Shown: positions 22,471 through 31,568 of the stretch, piece after piece
How the letters are laid out: every line of letters starts with the position of its first letter
Numbering within the stretch: the stretch's first letter is position 1
Origin: Jatrophihabitans sp. GAS493
GTDB taxonomy: Bacteria; Actinomycetota; Actinomycetes; Mycobacteriales; Jatrophihabitantaceae
Direction: 5' to 3'
NCBI RefSeq assembly: GCF_900230215.1
Contig: NZ_LT907982.1
Span: 3,141,001-3,205,000 of the forward strand
Length of the DNA: 64,000 nt
Made by a program: the position numbers and the translations under genes
The notes under the pieces: model-generated
Database searches by the model: none
Told to the model about the DNA's origin: nothing
The model's input: only the letters and a program-made list of their open reading frames with translations

Positions 22471-23484
22471 ATGACAGTGCGCACTGGCGTCATCGGAGTC
22501 GGCATCATGGGCGCCGAGCACGCACGGCTGCTGACCGAGGTCGTGTCGGGCAGCGAGGTATCGGCCGTCTTCGACGTCGACCAGGGACGGGCATCGCAGG
22601 TGGCGGGGGGAAGCGGTGCCCGGCTCTTCGACGACCCGATGGTGCTGATCAAGGATGAGTCGGTCGATGCGGTACTCATCGCATCTTCTGACGCAACCCA
22701 CGAGCAGTTCGTGCTGGCCTGTCTGGCCGTCGGAAAGCCGGTGCTCTGCGAGAAGCCGCTGGCGCCGGATGTGGCCGGCTGCGAGCGAATTCTCGACACC
22801 GAGATTGAGCTCGGACGGCAACTGGCCAGCGTTGGCTTCATGCGCCGCTACGACCCCGGTTACCTGGCGCTCAAGGCGGAGGCATCGGAACTGGGCGAGG
22901 CGCTGCTGCTGCGGTGCATCCACCGCAGCGCCTCGGCGCCGCGGAATCAGCCCTCGTCGATGCTCATCTCGGGTTCCGCGGTTCATGAGATAGACATCGC
23001 TCGTTGGCTGCTCGACGACGAGCCCACTCAGATCACCGTGCACCGGCCCCGTGCATCGTCGTTGTCCGGCAGTACCCAGGACCCGCTGCTCATCGTCATC
23101 CTGACCGCGGGGGGAGTGGCGATCGACATCGACGTCTTCGTCAACGCGCAGTACGGCTACGACGTGCGCTGTGAGCTCGTCGGTGAGCTGGGTGCGGTCG
23201 AGCTCGACGCGCCGGCCGCAACTCGACGCCGCCTCTCCGCAGCCACGTCGCGCACGCTGCCCCCGGATTGGCGGCCGCGCTTCGCCGAGGCCTACCGGCG
23301 GGAACTGCAGAGCTGGATAGACGGCAACGGCAGCGATAAGGCACCGGAGCCGAGCCCATATCTCCCCGCCACCGCCTGGGACGGTTATGTCGCCACGGCA
23401 ACGGCCGAGGCCGGGATTCGTGCCCTCGAATCCGGGCAGACCCAGCAGATCATCCTGCGCGAGAAGCCGGAGTTGTACCGATGA
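22471..23484 (+). CDS. iolG: inositol 2-dehydrogenase (Gfo/Idh/MocA family)
   Basis: NAD-dependent oxidation of myo-inositol to scyllo-inosose, the first catabolic step. 337 aa with the Rossmann motif GVGIMG at residues 9-14, the family lysine in CEKPLAPDV near residue 93 and a His in SAVHEIDIARWLL near 171. Family members act on varied sugars and inositols; the surrounding iolC/iolB/iolD genes support the iolG call. It ends in an ATGA overlap with iolC. Confidence 0.87.
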   Translation: MTVRTGVIGVGIMGAEHARLLTEVVSGSEVSAVFDVDQGRASQVAGGSGARLFDDPMVLIKDESVDAVLIASSDATHEQFVLACLAVGKPVLCEKPLAPDVAGCERILDTEIELGRQLASVGFMRRYDPGYLALKAEASELGEALLLRCIHRSASAPRNQPSSMLISGSAVHEIDIARWLLDDEPTQITVHRPRASSLSGSTQDPLLIVILTAGGVAIDIDVFVNAQYGYDVRCELVGELGAVELDAPAATRRRLSAATSRTLPPDWRPRFAEAYRRELQSWIDGNGSDKAPEPSPYLPATAWDGYVATATAEAGIRALESGQTQQIILREKPELYR

Positions 23485-24482
23485 GCACCGACACAACACT
23501 CGAGATACTGACGGTCGGACGCGTCGGCGTCGACTTGTACCCCGAGCAGGCGGGCGTGTCGCTGGCCGAGGTGAAGACCTTCGCCAAGTCACTCGGTGGC
23601 ACGGCGACCAACGTCGCTGTCGCCGCCGCCCGGCTGGGGCGGCGGAGTGCGGTGCTGACCAAGGTCGGGCCAGATGACTTCGGAAGCTACGTCCGCACCG
23701 CGCTCGCCGGCTTTGGCGTCGACGCGTCGTTCGTCGGTACGGCGGAGGAACTGCTCACGCCAGTCGTCTTCTGTTCCCTGGACCCGCCCGAGGATCCGCC
23801 GCTGCTGTTCTACCGGCTGCCGGTGGCACCCGACCTCACCCTCACGCCCGACGACGTGCCCTGGTCGGTGGTCAGCGACGTGCCGCTGCTCTGGGTCACC
23901 GGCACCGGGGTATCCGTGGAGCCCGCCCGGAGCACGCAGCTGGAGATGCTGCGCCGGCGCGGCCGACCGGACTCGAGCCGGAATCGGTGGACCGTGCTGG
24001 ACCTCGATTGGCGGGCCATGTTCTGGCCGTCGCCGCAGGAGGCCCGGGCGGAGTATGAGCAGTTGTTGGGCTCGGTGAACGTGGTGGTCGGCAACCGGGC
24101 CGAGGTGGAGGTGGCGGTTGGTACCTCCGATCCAGAGGAGGCAGCGCGCCGGCTGCTGTCCCACGGTGTCGAGATCGCCTTCGTGAAGAAGGGTGCTGAC
24201 GGGGTTCTGGTCGCAACTCAGGACGGGATGACCACCGTGCGCCCCAATCTGGTCCGGGTGGTGAACGGGCTCGGTGCCGGCGACGCATTCGGCGGGGCCC
24301 TGGCCCACGGGTTGCTGGCTGGGTGGGACCCGGCGCGGATCGCCGCCTACGCCAACGCCGCCGGGGCCATCGTGGCCGCGCGCCTGGCCTGCGCGGATGC
24401 GATGCCGACGATGGACGAACTTGACGAGATGGTGTCGAGAACACAGGACGACCTGGTGTCGAAGGCACAGGAGGCGGGATGA
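23481..24482 (+). CDS. iolC: 5-dehydro-2-deoxygluconokinase (PfkB family)
   Basis: Phosphorylates 5-dehydro-2-deoxygluconate late in inositol breakdown. 333 aa ribokinase-fold protein with GGTATNVAVAAARLG near residue 37 and the catalytic anion-hole motif GLGAGDAFGGA near 265. It is coupled to the flanking genes by 4 nt overlaps on both sides (ATGA). Confidence 0.92.
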   Translation: MSTDTTLEILTVGRVGVDLYPEQAGVSLAEVKTFAKSLGGTATNVAVAAARLGRRSAVLTKVGPDDFGSYVRTALAGFGVDASFVGTAEELLTPVVFCSLDPPEDPPLLFYRLPVAPDLTLTPDDVPWSVVSDVPLLWVTGTGVSVEPARSTQLEMLRRRGRPDSSRNRWTVLDLDWRAMFWPSPQEARAEYEQLLGSVNVVVGNRAEVEVAVGTSDPEEAARRLLSHGVEIAFVKKGADGVLVATQDGMTTVRPNLVRVVNGLGAGDAFGGALAHGLLAGWDPARIAAYANAAGAIVAARLACADAMPTMDELDEMVSRTQDDLVSKAQEAG

Positions 24483-25393
24483 GCAGGATGATCACAGACA
24501 CGCAATGGCTGGAGCTTCTCGAACGTCGTACGAAGGATCCCGGCGCCGTGGCGACGGCCTATGCTGCCCGGCGCCGTCCGCAGAGCCTCCTCGACGAGCA
24601 CGGAATGATGTTCCTGGTTGCCGCCGACCACCCGGCGCGGGGGGCGCTGCGCTCCGGCCGCGACCCAATGGCGATGGCCGATCGGCGCAGTCTGCTGGAG
24701 CGGCTCATGGTTGCTCTTTCGCACCCCGACGTGGCCGGAGTCCTGGGCACACCCGACATCGTCGAGGAGCTGCTGCTGTTGGGTGCCCTCGATGACAAGG
24801 TGGTCATCGGGTCGATGAACCGGGGTGGCTTGGACGGGGCCCGCTGGACCATGGATGACCGCTTCACCGCCTATGACGCCGCCGGCATCGAGGCCTGCCG
24901 GCTCGAAGGTGGGAAGATGCTGCTCCGCCTCGACAACGACGATCCGGCCTGTGCCGCCACCATCGAGGCCTGCGCCCGGGCGGTCACCGAGTTGGCCGAA
25001 CGTCGCCTGATAGCGATGGTCGAGCCGCTGCCCTATGAGCGGCAGGCGGACGGCAGCCTGGTGCTGCAGCAGGACGCGCAGTCGCTGTCGCGGGCTATCG
25101 CGATCGCATCCGCGCTGGGCACGACCAGTGCCTACACCTGGCTGAAGACTCCGGCCTGTGACGACCCGGAGGCCGTCTACCGCTCGACGACCCTTCCCTG
25201 CGTGGTGCTCGGCGGTGTGCCCGGCCCGGATCTGGACGCGCAGGTCGCATCCTGGGGTCGGACGCTGCGCCAGCCGGCGGTCCGCGGTCTGGTCATCGGG
25301 CGCACGGTGCTCTACCCCGACGACGGTGATGTCTTCGGCACCGTCGATGCGGCGGCGAAGGTTTTGCGCGCCGTGACTGAAGGGCCGCAATGA
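24479..25393 (+). CDS. Cgl0159-family (beta/alpha)8 barrel protein, probable aldolase
   Basis: 304 aa barrel protein related to the Cgl0159 family found next to iolC in corynebacterial and other actinobacterial inositol clusters. It is fused into the overlap chain between iolC and iolB. The position directly after the kinase suggests it cleaves 5-dehydro-2-deoxy-6-phosphogluconate to DHAP and malonate semialdehyde in place of IolJ; this is inference, since the family is only named by fold. Residues such as a lysine in YTWLKTPACDD near 221 could form a Schiff base. Confidence 0.82.
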   Translation: MSRMITDTQWLELLERRTKDPGAVATAYAARRRPQSLLDEHGMMFLVAADHPARGALRSGRDPMAMADRRSLLERLMVALSHPDVAGVLGTPDIVEELLLLGALDDKVVIGSMNRGGLDGARWTMDDRFTAYDAAGIEACRLEGGKMLLRLDNDDPACAATIEACARAVTELAERRLIAMVEPLPYERQADGSLVLQQDAQSLSRAIAIASALGTTSAYTWLKTPACDDPEAVYRSTTLPCVVLGGVPGPDLDAQVASWGRTLRQPAVRGLVIGRTVLYPDDGDVFGTVDAAAKVLRAVTEGPQ

Positions 25394-26283
25394 GTCTGCG
25401 TCGAAGCGCTCCGGTGACCGCCGAGTCGGCCGGCTGGACGTACTGCGGGCTGGATGTGGTGAAGCTCCTGCCCGGCCAGCCCCGCCGGCTCGAGACCGGG
25501 GGCGCTGAGTTCTTCGTCCTTCCGCTGGCCGGTTCGCTGCGCGTCACCGTCGCCGGCCCCAACGGCGAGTCGGCCGAGACCTTCGATCTCGCCGGTCGAA
25601 CATCGGTGTTCACCTCCGTCACCGACTTCCTCTACGTGGGTCGCGATAGCAGCGCGACGATGACGAGTCTGAGCAGCACCGGTGCCGAGGTGGCGCTTCC
25701 CTCGGCTCGCTGCGACACCCGCCGCCCGGCCCGTTACGGGCCCGCCGACGGAGTTCGGGTCGAGGTACGTGGCGCTGGGGCGGCGAGTCGGCAGGTGATC
25801 AACTTCGGCACCCCCGGGGTCTGGGACCATGCCGAGAAGCTGATCTGCTGTGAACTGTTGACGCCGCCCGGAAACTGGTCCAGCTATCCACCGCACAAGC
25901 ACGACGCGACGGCCGGATGCTCTGTGGTGAATGAGGAGATCTACTACTACCGGGTCGCCGGGGTGGATCAGGTGACACCCGACAGACAGGGTTTCGGCTT
26001 TCACCGCACCTACACCGGCGACGAGCATTCCTCGGCCGGGCTGACGTCGCTGGACGAGACGCTGGTCGTCCGTGATGGCGATGTCGTGCTTGTTCCGCAC
26101 GGCTACCACGGGCCCTGCATCGCGGCTCCCGGCTACCCGATGTACTACCTGAACGTGATGGCCGGACCGGGTGCCGAGCGGTCAATGGCGTTCTGCGATG
26201 ACTCCGCCCACGCCTGGATCCGGGATAGCTGGGGCACACAGACCATCGATCCGCGCATCGCGGGCGTAGGAGGAGACGTATGA
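25390..26283 (+). CDS. iolB: 5-deoxy-glucuronate isomerase
   Basis: Isomerises 5-deoxy-glucuronate to 5-dehydro-2-deoxygluconate. 297 aa double-cupin protein with the metal-binding motif YPPHKHD near residue 165 followed by EEIYYYR near 181, and HGYHGPC near 237. ATGA overlaps with the barrel-protein gene and with iolD show a single translation chain. Confidence 0.94.
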   Translation: MSLRRSAPVTAESAGWTYCGLDVVKLLPGQPRRLETGGAEFFVLPLAGSLRVTVAGPNGESAETFDLAGRTSVFTSVTDFLYVGRDSSATMTSLSSTGAEVALPSARCDTRRPARYGPADGVRVEVRGAGAASRQVINFGTPGVWDHAEKLICCELLTPPGNWSSYPPHKHDATAGCSVVNEEIYYYRVAGVDQVTPDRQGFGFHRTYTGDEHSSAGLTSLDETLVVRDGDVVLVPHGYHGPCIAAPGYPMYYLNVMAGPGAERSMAFCDDSAHAWIRDSWGTQTIDPRIAGVGGDV

Positions 26284-28169
26284 CGCAGACGGTTCGACTG
26301 ACGACCGCACAGGCCCTTGTTCGGTGGATGATCGCGCAGCGGGCCGAACGTCTGGACGGCACGGAGATCCCGATGTTCGCCGGTGTCTTCGCCATCTTCG
26401 GCCACGGCAACGTGCTCGGATTGGGTACCGCGCTGTCGGAGGTGCGCGACGAACTCCCCACCTTTCGCGGGCAGTCCGAGGAGGGGATGGCGCTGGCGGC
26501 GGCCGCCTACGGCAAGGCCAGTGATCGACGTCAGGTGATGGCCGCGACCTCCTCGGTCGGCCCGGGAGCCTTGAACATGGTCACCGCGGCCGGCCTGGCC
26601 CACGCGAATCGCCTTCCGTTGCTGCTGCTTCCCGGTGACACCTTCGTCAGCCGGGCCCCCGATCCGGTGCTGCAGCAGGTCGAGCACTACGGAGATCTGA
26701 GCCTGAGCGTGAACGACGCCTTCCGCCCGGTGGCTCGCTTCTTCGACCGGATCACCCGCCCGGAGCAGTTGCTGGCCTCGCTGCCGCAGGTCGCCCGGGT
26801 GCTGACCGATCCGGCCGACTGCGGGCCGGTCGTGCTCGCCCTGCCGCAGGACGTCCAAGCCGAGGAGTTCGATTTTCCGGTGGCCCTCTTCGCCCACCGT
26901 CTCAACCGGGTGCCGCGGGCGCGCCCCGACTCGACCGAACTTGCGCAGGCGGCGCAGTTGCTCCGCGCGGCCCGGCGCCCGCTCGTCGTCAGCGGTGGTG
27001 GCGTGCGCTACTCGGGGGCGGGAACTGCTCTGCTGGAGTTCGCGCAGCGGCATGGCATCCCGATCGCCGAGACGTCGGCCGGTCGCACGCTCATCCCCGA
27101 TCCGCATCCACTCAACGCCGGACCGCTCGGCACCATCGGGTCGTCATCGGCCAACGCTCTCGCCGGTGAGGCCGACCTAGTCCTCGCGGTGGGCACGCGG
27201 CTGCAGGATTTCACCACATCGTCGTGGAGCGTATTCCAGCCGTCGGCCCGGCTGGTCAGCATCAACGCCGCCCGCTTCGACGCTGTGAAGCACGGCGGCC
27301 AGGCGGTCACCGGCGACGCCCGCGAGACGGTGGAGGAACTGGACGAGGCCCTGGCCGGATGGTCCGTGGATGCCGCCTGGACGGCCCGGGCCGCAGTGGA
27401 GAAGGCGGTCTGGAACAGCCACATCGACGGACTGCGGGCCGGCGCCTCGGCGGACGGATCGCTGACCTACGCGCAGGTGGTGGGGGCAGTGAACGACGCG
27501 AGCGGCCCGGACGACTACGTGCTCGGCTCCTCCGGCGGGATCCCGGGAGAGCTGAACGGCGGTTGGCGGACCGGCGCCGCCAGCGCCGGCCCGACGATGG
27601 ACCTCGAGTATGGCTTCTCCTGCATGGGTTACGAGATCGCCGGTCCGTGGGGCGCCTCGATGGCCCGGGGCGTGACGCACCCGGACGGACTGGTCACCGC
27701 GTTGCTCGGCGATGGCTCGTATCTGATGTTGAATTCAGAGCTCTTCGGCGCTGCGTTCTCCGGGCACCCGTTCGTCGCGGTCGTCTGCGACAACGGCGGC
27801 TACGCCGTGATTCACCGCCTTCAGACCAATCAGGGTGCGCAGGGCTTCAACAACATGTTCGTGGACTCGACCGGACCGGGGGCCAAGCCCGGGGGAGTGC
27901 GGGTCGACTTCGCCGCGCACGCGACCGCCCTCGGCTGCGCCGTCGTCGATGTCGCGGCCGGGGCGGGCATTGAGGAGTTTCGACAGGCCTACGACCGGGC
28001 CCGGACGCTGGCGCGCAGCGAGTCGCGGCCAGCGGTGGTCGTCTGCCGGACTGATCCCGGGGCCTGGACCGAGAGCGGTGCCTGGTGGGAAGTCGGTGTG
28101 CCATCGACCCTCACCGGGCGGGCGGGCTATGACGAGGGGAAGACGGCGCAGCTTCGCTACACGGTCTGA
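26280..28169 (+). CDS. iolD: 3D-(3,5/4)-trihydroxycyclohexane-1,2-dione acylhydrolase
   Basis: ThDP-dependent hydrolase opening the diketo ring to 5-deoxy-glucuronate. 629 aa with the ThDP-activating Glu in QSEEGMALAAAAYG near residue 64, a central FAD/NAD-like domain and the C-terminal cofactor motif GDGSYLMLNSEL near 477. It is the last gene of the operon. Its substrate is made by IolE, for which no gene is present here. The stop lies 5 nt from the stop of the convergent MFS gene. Confidence 0.94.
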   Translation: MTQTVRLTTAQALVRWMIAQRAERLDGTEIPMFAGVFAIFGHGNVLGLGTALSEVRDELPTFRGQSEEGMALAAAAYGKASDRRQVMAATSSVGPGALNMVTAAGLAHANRLPLLLLPGDTFVSRAPDPVLQQVEHYGDLSLSVNDAFRPVARFFDRITRPEQLLASLPQVARVLTDPADCGPVVLALPQDVQAEEFDFPVALFAHRLNRVPRARPDSTELAQAAQLLRAARRPLVVSGGGVRYSGAGTALLEFAQRHGIPIAETSAGRTLIPDPHPLNAGPLGTIGSSSANALAGEADLVLAVGTRLQDFTTSSWSVFQPSARLVSINAARFDAVKHGGQAVTGDARETVEELDEALAGWSVDAAWTARAAVEKAVWNSHIDGLRAGASADGSLTYAQVVGAVNDASGPDDYVLGSSGGIPGELNGGWRTGAASAGPTMDLEYGFSCMGYEIAGPWGASMARGVTHPDGLVTALLGDGSYLMLNSELFGAAFSGHPFVAVVCDNGGYAVIHRLQTNQGAQGFNNMFVDSTGPGAKPGGVRVDFAAHATALGCAVVDVAAGAGIEEFRQAYDRARTLARSESRPAVVVCRTDPGAWTESGAWWEVGVPSTLTGRAGYDEGKTAQLRYTV

Positions 28170-28174
28170 ACTGG

Positions 28175-29983
28175 TTAACCGGTATGCGCGCGGATCGCGT
28201 CCTCGTAGGCCACGTCTTCGCCGGCAACGGCGGGGCTCTCCAGCGCGGCACCCTCTTCGGCCAGCGCCTCGAACGTGCTCAGCCGCTGGGCCGGCACGGA
28301 ATCCTCGGCGTACACGTACTGCTTGCCTCGCATCAGCGAAGCGGCGGCCGCGACCAGCAGCATCAACACTGAGACGCTGAAGGCGACCACCAGACCGTGA
28401 TGGAAGGCATCGGCGATCACCGACGGGAAGAAGGTGTGGCCGGTCAGCGTGGAGACATCGGCGCCGTTGCCGGGTTGCAGTTGCGACGGGTCGACGGACT
28501 TCATCAGCGCCGTCACCGGGTTGTCGCCGAGGAAGGCGGCGAAGAGCGTCCCGACCGGCGGAGTGTGGCTGATCGTCTGAGCTGAGGCGGAGTTCACTCC
28601 AGCCGAGGTCAATCCGGCGTACATCGCTGACGGCAGTTGGGTCGAGAGGCCGATTGCCATGAGCGAGAAGAAGCCACCCATCGAGATCACCATGCCGGCG
28701 TTCATGCCGGTTGCCCGCACGCCGGAGGCGGCACCGCGCTGGGCGGCCGATACCGAGTTCATGATCGCCGCCGAGTTCGGGGCCGCCATCAGGCCGCTGC
28801 CGATGCCGTTGAGGGCCAGCAATGTGGCGAAGACGGTGTAGTTGAAGTCGGCCGGGATCAGCATCAGCCCGACGAAGGTGGCCGCCATCAGCAGTAGCCC
28901 GCCGGTGGCGAAGGCGCGCGCGCCGCGGCGGTCCGACAGCGCCCCTGAGAGCGGTCCGGCGATCAGGAATCCCAGGGTCAGCGGCAGCATGTAGATGCCG
29001 GCCCACAGCGGCGTGTCCTGAAACGCGTAGCCGTGTAGCGGCAGCCAGATTCCCTGCAGCCAGATGATGAGGATGAACTGCAACCCACCTCGGGCCATCG
29101 ACGCGAGCAGGTTCACCGTCTGCCCGGCGGCGAAGGCGCGGTTGCGGAAGAGACGCAGGTCGATCATCGGCTCCTCGACCCGGGTCTCGATGACGCCGAA
29201 GGCGACGAGTAGCAGCACGCCGGCTGTGCCGGCGGCCATGATCCAGGGATTGGTCCAGCCCATCGTGTGGCCGCCGTAGGGCTGCAGGCCGTAAGTGATG
29301 GTCCCGAGAATTGCGATGAGTCCGAGCCCGAAGGTGACGTTCCCCCACCAGTCGATGCGCACCTTTGTGTTGCTGGCTCTCGGCTTGTCGTGCAGCTTCC
29401 GGTAACCCATCCAGGTACCCCAGAGGCCGACCGGAACGCTGACCCAGAAGACGGCCCGCCAATGCCACTCCGAGAGCAGGCCACCGATGAGCAGACCGAG
29501 GAACGATCCGGCCAGGGCCGCCACCTGATTGACGCCGAGGGCAAAGCCGCGCCGGTCAGCCGGGAATGCGTCGGCGATGATCGCGGTCGAGTTCGCCATC
29601 AGCATGGCACCGCCGACCCCCTGCACCAGACGCAGCGCGATCAGCTCGACGGCGCCCGCAGCGCCGCTGCTCGGCACCAGAGCGCAGGCGATCGAGGCCA
29701 GGGTGAAGATGAGGAAACCGAGGTTGAAGATCCGAGCTCGCCCGTACTGGTCACCGAGCCGGCCGAAGGTGACAACGAGCACGGCGGTGACGAGCAGGTA
29801 GCCCATCAGCATCCAGAGCAGATAGGAGATGTTCTCGGGGGCCAGCGGGTCGAGACCGAGCCCGGCGAAGATGGCTGGCAGCGAGATGAGCAGGATCGAG
29901 GAGTTGAGGGTCGCGGTCAGGATGCCCACCGTCGTGACGGCGAGCGCGGTGCGACGCTGGTGCGCCTCGGGATCGTGGGACAC
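28175..29983 (-). CDS. DHA2-family MFS transporter (drug exporter-like, 14 TM)
   Basis: About 602 aa with roughly 14 hydrophobic segments, the motif A-like GRLGDQYGRAR between helices 2 and 3 and motif C-like GVNQVAALAGSFLG, typical of EmrB/QacA proton-driven multidrug exporters. GTG 29983 is preferred because AAAGGA lies 6 nt upstream; an ATG at 29998 would add five residues and would be nearly leaderless from the TAGGAT -10. This is not an IolT-type inositol permease, so it is probably unrelated to the neighbouring iol operon. Confidence 0.9.
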   Translation of the reverse strand: MSHDPEAHQRRTALAVTTVGILTATLNSSILLISLPAIFAGLGLDPLAPENISYLLWMLMGYLLVTAVLVVTFGRLGDQYGRARIFNLGFLIFTLASIACALVPSSGAAGAVELIALRLVQGVGGAMLMANSTAIIADAFPADRRGFALGVNQVAALAGSFLGLLIGGLLSEWHWRAVFWVSVPVGLWGTWMGYRKLHDKPRASNTKVRIDWWGNVTFGLGLIAILGTITYGLQPYGGHTMGWTNPWIMAAGTAGVLLLVAFGVIETRVEEPMIDLRLFRNRAFAAGQTVNLLASMARGGLQFILIIWLQGIWLPLHGYAFQDTPLWAGIYMLPLTLGFLIAGPLSGALSDRRGARAFATGGLLLMAATFVGLMLIPADFNYTVFATLLALNGIGSGLMAAPNSAAIMNSVSAAQRGAASGVRATGMNAGMVISMGGFFSLMAIGLSTQLPSAMYAGLTSAGVNSASAQTISHTPPVGTLFAAFLGDNPVTALMKSVDPSQLQPGNGADVSTLTGHTFFPSVIADAFHHGLVVAFSVSVLMLLVAAAASLMRGKQYVYAEDSVPAQRLSTFEALAEEGAALESPAVAGEDVAYEDAIRAHTG

Positions 29984-30000
29984 GGTCAATCCTTTCATTC

Positions 30001-30015
30001 GTTAGTCATCCTAAC
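30001..30015. promoter_or_regulatory. operator-like palindrome over the MFS promoter
   Basis: GTTAG-TCATC-CTAAC is a perfect 5+5+5 inverted repeat. On the minus strand it contains TAGGAT (complement of 30008-30013), which fits the -10 of the MFS gene, so a bound protein would block the transcription start. A MarR- or TetR-type repressor would suit an exporter, but no such gene is adjacent. Confidence 0.4.
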
Positions 30016-30046
30016 TACTTTGGAGGGAGCAGCACATCGGGATCCG

Positions 30047-30052
30047 TAAACT
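30047..30052 (+). promoter_or_regulatory. -10 hexamer of def
   Basis: TAAACT fits TANNNT and ends 6 nt before the def GTG at 30059, so the mRNA probably starts at the initiation codon. No clear -35 is seen. Confidence 0.4.
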
Positions 30053-30058
30053 GTCGAT

Positions 30059-30610
30059 GTGACTGTGCAGACAATCCGACTTTTCGGCGATCCGGTGCTG
30101 CGCACCCCAGCCGCACCCGTGACCGACTTCGACAAGGAATTGCGCCGTCTCGTCGCTGATCTGACCGACACGATGAACGATGCGCCGGGGGCCGGCCTGG
30201 CCGCCCCGCAGATCGGCGTCGGGCTGCGCGTCTTCACCTACAACGTCGGCGAGGACCAGCACGGACATCTGATCAACCCGGTGCTGCACTTTCCCTCCGA
30301 CGAGGAGCAGGACGGACCGGAGGGGTGCCTCTCGATCCCAGATCTGAGCTTCGACTGCCGCCGCAAGCTGCACGTGGTCGCTCATGGCCAGAACGAGTAC
30401 GGCGATCCGGTCACCGTCGAAGGCAGCCAGCTGCTGGCCCGCTGCGTGCAGCATGAGACCGATCACCTCGACGGAGTGCTCTTCGTCGACCGGCTGGATC
30501 AGGCCACCCGCAAGGAAGCGATGAAGGCGATCCGCGAGTCCGAGTGGTCCGGCCTCGCGGCGCCGACGGTCCGCGTCAGCCCGCATCCAACCTTCGGACG
30601 CGCGCTGTGA
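30059..30610 (+). CDS. def: peptide deformylase
   Basis: Removes the formyl group from nascent proteins. 183 aa with the three conserved motifs: [10 protein letters not shown] (residues 44-53), EGCLSIP with metal ligand Cys90, and QHETDHLDG with His132 and His136. The GTG start follows a -10 hexamer at leaderless distance. fmt, whose product adds the formyl group, follows 31 nt later. Confidence 0.95.
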   Translation: MTVQTIRLFGDPVLRTPAAPVTDFDKELRRLVADLTDTMNDAPGAGLAAPQIGVGLRVFTYNVGEDQHGHLINPVLHFPSDEEQDGPEGCLSIPDLSFDCRRKLHVVAHGQNEYGDPVTVEGSQLLARCVQHETDHLDGVLFVDRLDQATRKEAMKAIRESEWSGLAAPTVRVSPHPTFGRAL

Positions 30611-30641
30611 GAGCAGCCGTGACGTTGCCGGTGAGAAGACC

Positions 30642-31568
30642 GTGAGGCTCCTCTTCGCCGGCACCCCACAGCCCGCGGTCGCGTCCCTGCAGGCCTTGCT
30701 CGACTCCCCTCGACACGAGGTGGTCGGCGTACTCACCCGTCCGGCCGCCCGCTCGGGCCGCGGGCGTCGCGAGAGCATCTCGCCCGTACAGGCACTGGCG
30801 GAGAAGCACGGGCTGCCGGTGCTGAGCCCGCAGCGCACCACCGATCCTGAGTTCGTCGCCGCCCTGACCCGGCTTCAGCCCGACTGCTGCCCGGTAGTCG
30901 CCTACGGTGCCCTGCTGCGCGAGCCGGCGCTGAGCCTGCCTCGACACGGCTGGGTGAACCTGCACTTCTCGCTGCTACCGGCCTGGCGGGGCGCGGCGCC
31001 CGTGCAGCACGCCATCCTGGCCGGCGACGAGATCACCGGCGCCTCTACGTTTCGGATCGAGGCGGGCCTGGACACCGGGCCGGTCTTCGGCGTCGTGACC
31101 GAAGCCATCGACCCGGCCGACACCGCGGCGGACCTCCTCGACCGGCTCGCGATCAGCGGCGCTGACCTATTGGTCGCGACGATGGACGGTATCGCTGACG
31201 GCTCGCTGCGCCCGGTGGAACAGCCCGGCGACGGTGTCTCGCTGGCCCCGAAGATCGAGGTCGACGACGCCAAGGTCGACTTCGAAGCACCGGCGCAGCG
31301 CGTAGATCGTCTGATCCGTGCCTGCTCACCCAACCCAGGGGCGTGGACTATCTGGCGCGGGGATCGTCTGAAGCTGGGCCCGGTGCGTCTGCTCACCGAG
31401 CGCTCGCTGGCTCCCGGTGAGATTCGGGCCGACAAGCAGCAGGTCAGCGTCGGGACGGCCACCGCCGACGTCGCGCTCAGCACCGTCCAGCCGGCTGGGA
31501 AGCGTCCGACGAATGCGGCTGATTGGGCGCGGGGCGCTCGTATCGAGGCGGCTGAGCGACTTGGCTGA
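30642..31568 (+). CDS. fmt: methionyl-tRNA formyltransferase
   Basis: Formylates initiator Met-tRNA. 308 aa; N-terminal formyltransferase domain with the catalytic segment [15 protein letters not shown] (Asn106, His108) and a C-terminal OB-like tRNA-binding domain from about residue 210. The GTG start lies 31 nt after def. The end of the gene overlaps the start region of rsmB. Confidence 0.95.
   Translation: MRLLFAGTPQPAVASLQALLDSPRHEVVGVLTRPAARSGRGRRESISPVQALAEKHGLPVLSPQRTTDPEFVAALTRLQPDCCPVVAYGALLREPALSLPRHGWVNLHFSLLPAWRGAAPVQHAILAGDEITGASTFRIEAGLDTGPVFGVVTEAIDPADTAADLLDRLAISGADLLVATMDGIADGSLRPVEQPGDGVSLAPKIEVDDAKVDFEAPAQRVDRLIRACSPNPGAWTIWRGDRLKLGPVRLLTERSLAPGEIRADKQQVSVGTATADVALSTVQPAGKRPTNAADWARGARIEAAERLG

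Noticed and set aside
28167..28184. Bidirectional terminator between iolD and the MFS gene.
   Set aside because: The stops are only 5 nt apart and the near-palindrome there has no loop or T-run, so it would not form a useful hairpin.
27735..29468. Long same-strand frame overlapping the MFS gene and iolD.
   Set aside because: It is out of frame with the clear 14-helix transporter and reads as low-complexity Arg/Gly-rich sequence.
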